44,340 nucleotides of DNA from Phycisphaeraceae bacterium (GTDB lineage: Bacteria > Planctomycetota > Phycisphaerae > Phycisphaerales > Phycisphaeraceae): the NCBI GenBank assembly GCA_020831765.1, contig JAFIFY010000031.1:1-44340 (forward strand), given 5' to 3'. Made by a program: the position numbers and the translations under genes. The stretch's first letter is position 1, and each line of letters begins with the position of its first letter. The notes under the pieces were generated by a model. It was given only the letters and a program-made list of their open reading frames with translations, ran no database searches and was not told the origin of the DNA. Shown piece by piece: positions 1-7,574 of this stretch.

Positions 1-277
1 CACCATGTTGCAGGTTCTGAGCGTCTCCTTGTTTGAAAAAGTCCCGCTTTTGGAGGCTTTTTCCGCCCAAAGCCACCCAACCGAGATCAGCCAGTCTCAT
101 AAACAGTTGTCATTATTCGACTAATGTTGGGACAGTAGTGATCTCCCCCGTTTTCTTTCTGCATCGTTTCTGCAAGGACCCACTTTGAACATCTTCTGGA
201 TCCGGTGTTCCGGATTAGGTCAGCCTGGCGCATTGCGCTCAGGAGGTTGCTGATCTTCTCGGCCTTCGGGTCCGCGT
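1..277. other. gene-free left edge
   Basis: I find no convincing coding sequence here. The only structure I see is a small perfect hairpin at 200-215 (ATCCGG, TGTT loop, CCGGAT), about 60 bases past the stop of the Res remnant. No T-run follows it, so it is at best a weak transcript end. If the restriction relic belongs to an island, its outer boundary lies beyond the window. Confidence 0.4.
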
Positions 278-2030
278 TCAGGTAACCAGCTCCATGAGCT
301 TCCCGTAGCCATCAATGACCTCGTATCGCACTCGATCAGAGGTGATACCCGCAAAGAACTTCCGAGCACAGTCGATCTTCCGCTGCTCAATCTCCCGAAG
401 CTCCATGCTGGACATCGAGCCCTTTGTCTCAGCGATGAAGTAAACATGCCGGACCTTGTTGTGGTCAAATGCGATTGCCCAGTCCGGATTGTAACCGCCG
501 ACCGGTGTCGGGATCGAGAATCCCCGTGGGAGCTTCGCATACACGACCACCTCGGTGCTCGCGTCAAGCTCTTCGACAAACTGCCGTTCGTTTTTGGAGT
601 CGGTGAAGACGTAGTCGTAGATGTGGCGGTTGGCCTTGAAAGCCTTGCCGAAGCTGCCCTTGGGCTTCTCCTGCGTGAAGATTGCGATGTCGTGGGTTCC
701 TTCGATTGGATCGTAGGACAGTCGCTCAACGATCATCGTGGCCTTCTGCTCATTGACCAGGCGCGTCGTCTCGGCGATGAAGCCCTCCGGATTCGTCTTG
801 TACTGGGCGAATGTCGTTACGTTGATGGAGGTCACGATGGTGGCAACGGTCCGGCGGGTCAGGTCGGTCTGCTCTGCCAGCTTCCCGATGAGGTCATACT
901 TTACGCCGGAGTACACCGACACCCGCTGCGACAGGGTCTTCCTGAGAGTCAGTTCATCGTCACCCGGTTCAGGGAGCCCAAGTAGGTTCTCCTTGTCCTT
1001 GAGAATGAGATCGTATGCGTCGGGATCATCGCTCTCCCCTGCGTTCTCGCCCCGATTCGCGACGCTGGGATCGACAAGCCGCCCCTTCTTCTTGTCAATC
1101 GAGAAATACCCGTTGTGCGTCTTGCCGACATCGATACCCTTGAGGTATTTCAAGTAGTCCGACTCGAACAGCGTCAGCACTTCGTCCAGGTGCTGCCGAT
1201 ACTCGTCCTCGAACATCGTGGCATACTCGCCCGGCTGTTTGCCATTCTCGTCATACTGGCGGTACTTCGCCACCTCATCGATGAAGAACAGGGTGAGCAC
1301 CTTGATGCCCTGTTCGAAGAGTCGCTGTTCCTTCTCGAAGTGGGCCTTGATGGCCTCGCGGATCTGGATCCGCCGGAGCGTTGACTCGTTGACGTCTCCC
1401 GTCGCCTCACCCGCCCGAATCTCGTGCCCGTTGGTGAAGCTGACTGTGTCCGTCCGGGCATCGATGTCTGCGACCACGAAGCCTTTGTACTGACCGAGCC
1501 CATCCGACAAGTCATAAAGATTGGCGTTCTTCCCGACCCGCTTGATGACTCTCTTGATGCCATTGCCCTGCTTGACCTCGATCTCCAGCCTCGCCTCCGG
1601 TGGCTTACTCGGCGAGATGATGACCGATTCCAGGAACAGATAGCTATTCGTCCCGCTTAGTCCCTTCACCGAGATGCCACGCACGGCGATCTTCTTAACG
1701 AGCTTCTGGTTGTAAGCATCCAGGGCATCCAGCCGGTGGATCTTGTTGTGGATCGTCTTGTGCGTCGCCGAGTAGCGCAAGATCATCAGCGGGTTGAACT
1801 CCTTCAGGGAGTCCAGCGTTTTCTTGCCCTCCATCTTCTGCGGCTCGTCGAGGATCATGATCGGGCGATTAGCCTTGATCACGTCGATGGGCTTTCGGGA
1901 CTGGAAGTCGTCCAGCTCTTCGTAGATCCGCCTCGCGTCCTTGCCGGTCGCGTTGAAGGCTTGCACGTTGATGATCATCACGTTGATACCGGCGTCCGAT
2001 GAGAAGCTCTCCAGCTCGTGCAACCTTTTC
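278..2030 (-). pseudogene. type III restriction enzyme Res subunit, 5'-truncated
   Basis: This is the C-terminal two thirds of a type III restriction endonuclease Res subunit, the helicase-nuclease that cuts DNA with Mod. Visible signs are the DEAD-like box [10 protein letters not shown], the helicase motif RYSATHKT, and a normal-looking C-terminus ending in [10 protein letters not shown]. The N-terminal part with the Walker A helicase motif is absent. Recognisable Res sequence begins near [13 protein letters not shown], right where the upstream mod frame breaks off. No start codon or ribosome site belongs to this frame: the first ATG at 2071 lies in mod sequence read out of frame. The remnant therefore cannot make a working Res. 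The C-terminus is intact, so this is loss by internal deletion and not gradual decay. An assembly error at the junction is the main alternative. Confidence 0.85.
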
Positions 2031-3065
2031 CTTCCCCCATGTCCAGCATGTCTTGGTCCCGTCGGGAGCATCAGGAAAGACTTCGTCTGTGTGGGCGGCC
2101 GACCGGGCCAAACCCACAGAACCGTCAGCAGGGTTCACGTACAGCGGGTAATAGAGGTTGGGACGTGTTTCTGGGTTGAACGCCTGGTTCCGATTCCGCA
2201 AGCCAAGCAGTCGGTATTTGCCCCTGCCGTCCACGCGGCCATACTCCTCTAACATGCGGCCAGACTTTTCCAAGCCAGCGAGCGCTCTCGGATTGAGCGC
2301 ATTACGGGCGAATACGACGACATAGTCGTGTGTTGTTGCGATGAAACGATCCAGATGTCGACCCCTAGGATTACACTGAACTGCGAATGTTCCGACAAAG
2401 TTGGCGTCGCCGAACACTTCACTTCCGACCTTGATCAGATTGTGTAGCTCGTGCTCGTCAATGGAAATGAACATAACGCCATCATCAGCGAGGAGCGTTC
2501 GTCCTAAGCGAAGGCGAGGTAACAACATCGAGAGCCAGTCGGAGTGGAAACGGCCATTGGACTCGGTATTGGCGACAAGTCGCTGGCCTTCGGCATCTAG
2601 TTGCTCTGAGCGGAGCAAGTATTCTGAGGCATCGCAGGCGAAGTCGTCGGAGTAGATGAAGTCCTTCCCTGTGTTGTACGGCGGGTCGATGTAGACCATT
2701 TTGACCTTGTTGAGGTAGGTCTCCTGGAGCAGCTTCAGGGCGTCGAGATTGTCCCCTTCGATGAACAGGTTCCGCGTCGTGTCGAAGTCGACGCTCTCCG
2801 CCCGGCACGGGCGGAGTGTTTTGGCGATCGGGGCGTTGGCCGCGAGCAGTGCCTCCCGCTTGCCGGGCCAGTTGAGGTGGTACCGCTCCTGCGGTCCTTC
2901 GACAATTTCGGGGGATAGTTCCTGCCGCAGCAGGTCGAAGTCCACCGCCCTCACCACCTCGTCCTTCTCGTTCCGCGACTCAGTGATGCACCCAGGGAAG
3001 CGGGTGGCGACCCAATCGATGTTGTGGGCGACGAGGTCCGGCGTGTGCATCTTCAGCTTGTTCAT
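2020..3065 (-). pseudogene. type III DNA methyltransferase Mod, 3'-truncated
   Basis: This is the N-terminal half of a type III adenine methyltransferase Mod subunit. The start ATG at 3065 has an AAGGA-like site about 9 bases upstream. The catalytic motif IV, DPPYNTG, is clear about 120 residues in, followed by the SDWLSMLLPRL and DDGVMFISIDE segments typical of the family. Homology continues to about TCWTWGKEK, then the frame runs 40-50 codons through res sequence out of frame to a stop near 1869. The C-terminal part, including the SAM-binding FxGxG motif expected there in beta-class enzymes, is missing. Mod and Res would have formed an operon in the usual order. With both genes cut at the same point, neither modification nor restriction is expected. 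Confidence 0.85.
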
Positions 3066-3096
3066 GGGTTGGTGATTCCTTGCGGATCGGGCTGGG

Positions 3097-3423
3097 TCAG
3101 GCAGTGAGTTCGTCGATCTGGGTTTGGACAGCACGGCCCTCGGCGTTGATCTCGACCTTGCGGTTGAACTGCTTCTCGCGGTTCAGGCGGGCTTCCAGCT
3201 TGGCGTGTTCACGCTGGAGCGACCCGATCCGGTCCAGCCGCTCTGCGTGATCCTTGAGCGATTCGCCCTGCCTGGGCCGGTAGGGCATGAGTCGCCCGAG
3301 TCGCTGCCCGTAAAGCGAGGCCAGATCGAGCGCGACAGGCAGCGGGGACCGGAGCGGACCACTGACCAGAGACGCTGCGTTCGCTTGAGAAACAATCCTG
3401 TAACACAATGGACGATCCGGCAT
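3097..3423 (-). pseudogene. DUF4391-family protein, C-terminal remnant
   Basis: The last 85-90 residues match the C-terminal end of DUF4391 proteins, small proteins commonly encoded next to type III mod genes. The stretch from LPVALDLASLY through the coiled-coil-like EARLNREKQFNRKVEINAE is characteristic. Full members are usually well over 200 residues and this frame is 108, so most of the N-terminal domain is gone. The first 17-20 residues (MPDRPLCYRIVSQANAA) look like chance coding. The gene points the same way as mod and res and ends 31 bases before mod, so it was probably the first gene of the same operon. Its broken end lies about 65 bases from the 3' end of tRNA-Gly. Its role in restriction is not established. 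Confidence 0.6.
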
Positions 3424-3488
3424 CCCGCCTCAGTAGCGACTGGCTTTTCCGGACTAGAATAAGCTCAATTGATAGAGACAGTTACGAA

Positions 3489-3560
3489 AGCGGGTGACCG
3501 GGCTCGAACCGGCAACATTCAGCTTGGGAAGCTGACACTCTACCATTGAGTTACACCCGC
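3489..3560 (-). tRNA. tRNA-Gly (anticodon CCC)
   Basis: Read on the minus strand, the sequence folds as a cloverleaf. Acceptor GCGGGTG pairs with CACCCGC, the anticodon stem TCAGC/GCTGA encloses loop TTCCCAA (anticodon CCC), and a GGTTCGAGCC T-arm is present. The discriminator base is T and no CCA is encoded. The 3' end faces the restriction-modification relic. I found no second copy of the tRNA 3' end in positions 1-3488. Confidence 0.93.
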
Positions 3561-3569
3561 GCTGGAAAT

Positions 3570-3598
3570 ATCGTAACACCCGGCTGCTTGTTGTCCAA
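3570..3598 (-). promoter_or_regulatory. candidate promoter of tRNA-Gly
   Basis: On the minus strand, TTGGAC (3593-3598) and TACGAT (3570-3575) are separated by exactly 17 bases, and the tRNA begins 9 bases past the -10. The match to the housekeeping consensus is partial (3/6 and 4/6), but spacing and position are right. Confidence 0.45.
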
Positions 3599-3851
3599 GT
3601 CGATCGTCCCGGCGGGAACCCGACTGTCCCAATGGCCGATAAGCTCCTGTTTCACAATCCATTAGCCGAAGTGCGGATGATCACTTATATTCAGGATCGG
3701 AACATCGGCATGAGTATCGGCGGTCGAGTCTGGACGTGGAATCGCGTCCGGGTGTCGGGGCTGACATACCGGGATCAGTGCCTTTATTGCTGGCCTGTCG
3801 TGTGTTCGGTGATTCGATCGCTGTCTGTCCAAGGAGTTTGCCGCGAGTACT

Positions 3852-5105
3852 TTGGCCGTCCAACCGTCATTGCCCCGCGAACCCAAGCCGCGCGCGGTGT
3901 TCATCGATGTCGCTCGAGCGGTGGCGGTCTTTCTGGCCATGCTTCCCCATGCACTGGCCACCTTCGTGGCGACCCAGGAGCTGCGGGAGGGTACCGAAGC
4001 CGATGTGGCGATGGAATCCATCGGTCCGCTGGTGAGCGCGCTTCCGACAGCGGGCGTTGAATCGTTTGGTCCCACATGGTCACCCCCTTCCATCATCGCC
4101 GTGGGTTCACTCATCGAGCTGGCCTGGAACGGCATCGTTGTCATGGCGCGCGGTGCGACACCAGCGTTCTTCATCATCTTCGGCATCATGGTCGAAATCG
4201 TCTATGTCAAGCGATGGCAACAGCAGGGCGGACTTTCCGTTGCGCGGCGGCTGGCGACCCGATCATCGCAGTGCTATCTGGGTTATGCTTCGGTCAGCAT
4301 CGCCGGTCTCCTGGCCGGTGGCATGACCATGAGCGAATTCGGACGCTCTCTGCTCGGCCTGGCGCCGAATCATTTCGGTAACATTCTGCTCTTCTATGCC
4401 ATTGCCCTGCTGGCCATGATTCCCCTGCTCAAGATTCGCCTGACCCTGGGAGCCTGGGTTCCCGCGGCCATCATCGTCGCGGTCTGGATCATTGATCCGG
4501 TCCTCGATCTTTTCACCTGGCCAGATCGTCAAGAGCCGATCGCACGCTGGACCGGCATGCTCTTTGGGCGCGGCGAAACCGGCTTCAGCCTGATTCACGG
4601 CATGACGTTCATGATGGCCGGCCTGCTCCTGGGCATGGCGATCAAGCGCTCGATTCACCGGGGAACACTTGGCGCATTCCATCTGGCGAGTCTGGCGATG
4701 ATGCTCGTGGCGGCGCTGGTTACCGCCGGCTTCATTCTCCAGTACGGTCCATCGGAGTTCGCCCGATTGCTCTACTTCGACAATGTCTTTCGCGGAAACC
4801 ATCATCCCGCGTACTACTCGTCGGCCGGGCTGCAGGCGCTGTTGATGATTTCGCTGATGGCGTTGATATTCCCCCTGTCGACCCGGAGCGATGATGTCAA
4901 CGGGTACGGCATCAGCCTTGGTCGATCATCACTGATCGCGTTCGCGGCTGGAAACGCCGGCCTTGCGCTGTTGTTTCCGTTTCAGGCAACCAGCGTCCTG
5001 ATCGGTGGCGTCATGGCCGGAGCATTCATGCTCGCCCTGCCGGCGATCACCAGCGGGATCGCCGCGATGCTTGCACGGCTCAGGCCGATCCCGAAGACTG
5101 GATAA
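3852..5105 (+). CDS. multipass membrane protein, acyltransferase-3/OpgC-like
   Basis: A 417-residue integral membrane protein with roughly ten hydrophobic segments. The first segment reads FIDVARAVAVFLAMLPHAL, with the R/D...H arrangement seen at the start of acyltransferase-3, OpgC and HGSNAT-like (DUF1624) transmembrane acyltransferases. These use a membrane-embedded His to acetylate or succinylate envelope sugars. I cannot identify the substrate, and the match rests mainly on this N-terminal motif and topology. The start is TTG at 3852, since no in-frame ATG lies nearby. An AAGGAG at 3831-3836 is somewhat far (15 bases), so the start is tentative. It converges on marC with a 14-base gap and no visible terminator. 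Confidence 0.6.
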   Translation: MAVQPSLPREPKPRAVFIDVARAVAVFLAMLPHALATFVATQELREGTEADVAMESIGPLVSALPTAGVESFGPTWSPPSIIAVGSLIELAWNGIVVMARGATPAFFIIFGIMVEIVYVKRWQQQGGLSVARRLATRSSQCYLGYASVSIAGLLAGGMTMSEFGRSLLGLAPNHFGNILLFYAIALLAMIPLLKIRLTLGAWVPAAIIVAVWIIDPVLDLFTWPDRQEPIARWTGMLFGRGETGFSLIHGMTFMMAGLLLGMAIKRSIHRGTLGAFHLASLAMMLVAALVTAGFILQYGPSEFARLLYFDNVFRGNHHPAYYSSAGLQALLMISLMALIFPLSTRSDDVNGYGISLGRSSLIAFAAGNAGLALLFPFQATSVLIGGVMAGAFMLALPAITSGIAAMLARLRPIPKTG

Positions 5106-5119
5106 ACAGCCCGCGCCAT

Positions 5120-5710
5120 TCAGTCATGCAGCAGGTTGCCCGCGGCATCGATAAGGGTCTGGGTGGCGATGACCGTCAGAAGCATGCCCATCAGGCGCTG
5201 TGCCGCGCGTAGGCCGCGCTCGCCTAGCAGGCTGACCAGCGGGGATGCGGCCAGGAAGATCGAAAGGCTGGCGGCGCAGGCCAGAGTCAAGGCGAGGAGC
5301 CATGTCCCCATTCGGTCGGGTTCGCGGGTCGCCAGCATGGAGACGATGGCGATCGCGGATGGCCCGGCGATCAGCGGAATCGCCAGCGGAACCACCAGGG
5401 GCTCACCCAGGGATTCCTCGGTGGGGAATATCTGGCGGGGATCGTTGAAGATCATGCGTATGGCGATCAAGAACATCACCACGCCCCCGGCGATGCCGAT
5501 CGCTTCGGGCGACACGCGCATGGAATGGAAGAGCGCCGGCCCGAAAAAGAGGCAACCGGCCAGCACCAGCCAGGCGATCAGGTTCTCGCGGATGATCACC
5601 ACGCGTCGTCGCCTGGCCGACAGCCCGCCGGTAAGGACCATGAATGTCGGCACGTTTCCCAACGCATCCAGAACCAGAAAGAGCGTGATGAATGCGGCCC
5701 ACAGTGTCAT
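5120..5710 (-). CDS. MarC/YhgN-family integral membrane protein
   Basis: A 196-residue inner-membrane protein of normal MarC length with about six transmembrane helices. The N-terminal ITLFLVLDALGNVPTF and the central VVPLAIPLIAGPSAI segments are hallmarks of the MarC family (UPF0056). The family was named after the multiple-antibiotic-resistance locus, but its transport function is unproven and a role in resistance has been withdrawn for E. coli MarC. Start ATG at 5710. It stands alone on the minus strand; an inverted repeat 40 bases upstream may be a control site. The ISAs1 element lies further upstream and has not interrupted the gene. Confidence 0.85.
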   Translation of the reverse strand: MTLWAAFITLFLVLDALGNVPTFMVLTGGLSARRRRVVIIRENLIAWLVLAGCLFFGPALFHSMRVSPEAIGIAGGVVMFLIAIRMIFNDPRQIFPTEESLGEPLVVPLAIPLIAGPSAIAIVSMLATREPDRMGTWLLALTLACAASLSIFLAASPLVSLLGERGLRAAQRLMGMLLTVIATQTLIDAAGNLLHD

Positions 5711-5749
5711 GGCGATCGAACCGGCTCCACTTGCGCAGCACCTCGATAA

Positions 5750-5766
5750 ACAATGCGCCGCATTGT
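5750..5766. promoter_or_regulatory. inverted repeat upstream of marC
   Basis: ACAATGC, GCC spacer, GCATTGT: a perfect 7-bp inverted repeat with A+T-rich flanks that continue the symmetry imperfectly (ATAAA / TATTTAT). On the minus strand it overlaps TACAAT, a possible -10 for marC 40 bases from the ATG, so it could be a repressor operator or a 5' leader hairpin. No good -35 is visible. Confidence 0.35.
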
Positions 5767-5928
5767 ATTTATGCCCATCACCCGGCGGTAGCGTTGACTC
5801 CTCGGCGTCCGATGGCGCCTTGGGGGCGACTTCAGCATCACGCTGGGGGTCACCCCATATTCAGGATACCGTCTTCTCGAATCGGCAGGGATCGAAGGAC
5901 GATTCCCGATCCGGGAAAACGCTTCGCT

Positions 5929-5945
5929 CAGGGCGAACGCATGTA
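5929..5945 (+). repeat. left terminal inverted repeat of the IS
   Basis: CAGGGCGAACGCATGTA; differs from the reverse complement of the right end at one base (G/A at position 7). Confidence 0.85.
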
Positions 5946-6064
5946 GGCCCGGCGCATAAAAGGACTTGATAGTCGTTTGCGCTCCCCGGGCGCATCGGCT
6001 ACACCTCACCTCAGTTACACGCGTGGCCACGCAGCAATACCGCGAACCGACAAAGGAGCGCATC

Positions 6065-7216
6065 ATGGACGATGTGACTCGCGGCGATCTGCTGCGCCCG
6101 TTCGAGCAACTGACCGACCCACGGCGACACAACATCGTGCACCCGCTGCCCAACATCCTCCTGATCGCCATCATGGCCGTGACCTGCGGCGCCAGCGACT
6201 GGGCCGCGGTCCATCGCTGGGCCATGGCCAAGCGTTCATGGCTGGCCACCCTGCTGGACCTGAGCCGGGGCATCCCCAGCCGCGACACGTTCAGCCGCCT
6301 CTTCGCCACCCTGGACCCCGATGCCTTCGAACGCTGCTTCATCGCCTGGACCGCTGAACTGGCGCAACTGAGCGGTGGCGGTGTGGTGGCCATCGACGGC
6401 AAGACCATCCGCCGCTCGTTCGACCGGGCGATGAAGCAGCCGGGGATGCACATCATCAGCGCCTGGTGCGAGCGCAACCGCGTGGTGCTGGGGCAACTGG
6501 CCACCGAGGCCAAGAGCAACGAGATCACCGCCATCCCCAAGCTGCTGCAACTGCTCAGCCTCAAGGGCGCCACGGTGACCATCGATGCCATGGGCTGCCA
6601 GAAGACGATCGCCAGCCAGATCATCAAGTCCGAGGCCGACTACCTGCTGGCGGTCAAGGACAACCACCCCGACCTGCACGAGGACGTGAAGCTGTTCTTC
6701 GCCGATGCGATCGAACAGGGCGATGCGAAGCTGGTCCGGCTCGATCAGCCGCAGGTCGATGGCGACCACGGCCGGATCGAGACCCGTCGCATCTGGGCCA
6801 GCGCGGACGTGGCGTGGCTGAAGCGGCAGGGTCACCATTGGGAGGGTCTGCGGGGCCTGGTGTGCGTGGAAGGCACTCGTGAGACGCTGGGACCCGATGG
6901 CAAGACCGCCGTCGAGCGTCGCTTCTTCATCACCAGCCATGATCCGGGGCAGATCGGCGCCGAGGCGCTCCTGGCGATGGCCCGCGGGCACTGGGGCGTG
7001 GAGAACCGCCTGCACTGGTGCCTGGACGTGAGCTTCAACGAGGATCAGCGCCGCCTGCGCAAGGGCCACGGGGCGGAGAACTTCAGCCGCCTGTGCCGCA
7101 TCGCCTTGAACCTGCTCAAGGCCGAGAAGAGCGAACGGCTGGGCATCGCCAACAAGCGACTGGCCTGCGGCTGGGACCACGACTACCTGCTCAAAGTCCT
7201 GATGAACCTGGGCTGA
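6065..7216 (+). CDS. ISAs1-family DDE transposase
   Basis: A 383-residue transposase that moves the surrounding IS by cut-and-paste chemistry on DNA. The start ATG at 6065 follows AAAGGAG with ideal spacing. An N-terminal DDE_Tnp_1-associated domain (LTDPRRHNIVHPLPNIL) precedes the catalytic core. The core shows AIDGKTIRRS (first Asp), TIDAMGCQKTIA (second Asp), AVKDNHPDL, and WGVENRLHWCLDV with the catalytic Glu, all in the order typical of ISAs1/H-repeat proteins. Length is normal and no frameshift is seen, so it may be active. Codon use is strongly G/C-ending and close to the host genes, so transfer from a distant genome is not suggested. Confidence 0.95.
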   Translation: MDDVTRGDLLRPFEQLTDPRRHNIVHPLPNILLIAIMAVTCGASDWAAVHRWAMAKRSWLATLLDLSRGIPSRDTFSRLFATLDPDAFERCFIAWTAELAQLSGGGVVAIDGKTIRRSFDRAMKQPGMHIISAWCERNRVVLGQLATEAKSNEITAIPKLLQLLSLKGATVTIDAMGCQKTIASQIIKSEADYLLAVKDNHPDLHEDVKLFFADAIEQGDAKLVRLDQPQVDGDHGRIETRRIWASADVAWLKRQGHHWEGLRGLVCVEGTRETLGPDGKTAVERRFFITSHDPGQIGAEALLAMARGHWGVENRLHWCLDVSFNEDQRRLRKGHGAENFSRLCRIALNLLKAEKSERLGIANKRLACGWDHDYLLKVLMNLG

Positions 7217-7410
7217 GCGTCCCCACCCCCGCATGGCGTGGGGCGGAGCACCGGGCAGCGCGATCGGCGCGCGCCGATTCAGGCTGTGCAAGGCCGCTCA
7301 GACCCACCAAGCCGCCCGGATCGGCCCCGCAGCCCCCGGCGCGGGCGTCCTGGCACCCGTCGATGATGCCCGGACTCCCGGCAAACCCCGTGCCGCATCG
7401 CACGCCGAGG

Positions 7411-7427
7411 TACATGCGTTTGCCCTG
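7411..7427 (-). repeat. right terminal inverted repeat of the IS
   Basis: TACATGCGTTTGCCCTG on the plus strand, complementary to the left end at 16 of 17 positions. The 194 bases between the transposase stop and this repeat hold no gene. They contain one GC-rich hairpin just after the stop (CCCCAC ... GTGGGG, 7224-7246). Confidence 0.85.
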
Positions 7428-7574
7428 TGATCGGGCCCGCCCGCCTTGCCCATCGTCGAGTGTGAGCGCATCATATGCGGTGGGCCTCGCGAGTTCGGCC
7501 AGGGGTCAGGGTTGTTCATTGTCGCCGGATGATCCTTCCCGGATCGGGCTCGCGCCCGAGGGATTGTTTGATTC

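Larger units (their letters stand above)
5929..7427 (+). mobile_element. ISAs1-family insertion sequence
   Basis: The element is delimited by 17-bp terminal inverted repeats matching at 16 positions and beginning CAGGGC, and it carries one ISAs1-type DDE transposase gene. Total length is 1499 bp, at the upper end for the family. The transposase frame is intact. The flanking bases (GCTTCGCT on the left, TGATCGGG on the right) do not form the 8-10 bp direct repeat expected for a simple insertion. It lies between marC and the RimK-like gene and disrupts neither. Confidence 0.85.

Noticed and set aside
1-3488. Attachment-site copy of the tRNA-Gly 3' end
   Set aside because: I looked for the 3' tRNA sequence to the left of the relic and did not find one inside the window.
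3632-4189. Overlapping frames on both strands before the acyltransferase-3-like gene
   Set aside because: They lack membrane or domain character and conflict with the well-supported frame from 3852.
6236-7291. 351-residue minus-strand frame across the transposase
   Set aside because: Antisense to an intact DDE transposase with start and ribosome site; no recognisable domain.
5917-7440. Target-site duplication of the ISAs1 element
   Set aside because: The bases next to both ends do not match over 8-10 positions.
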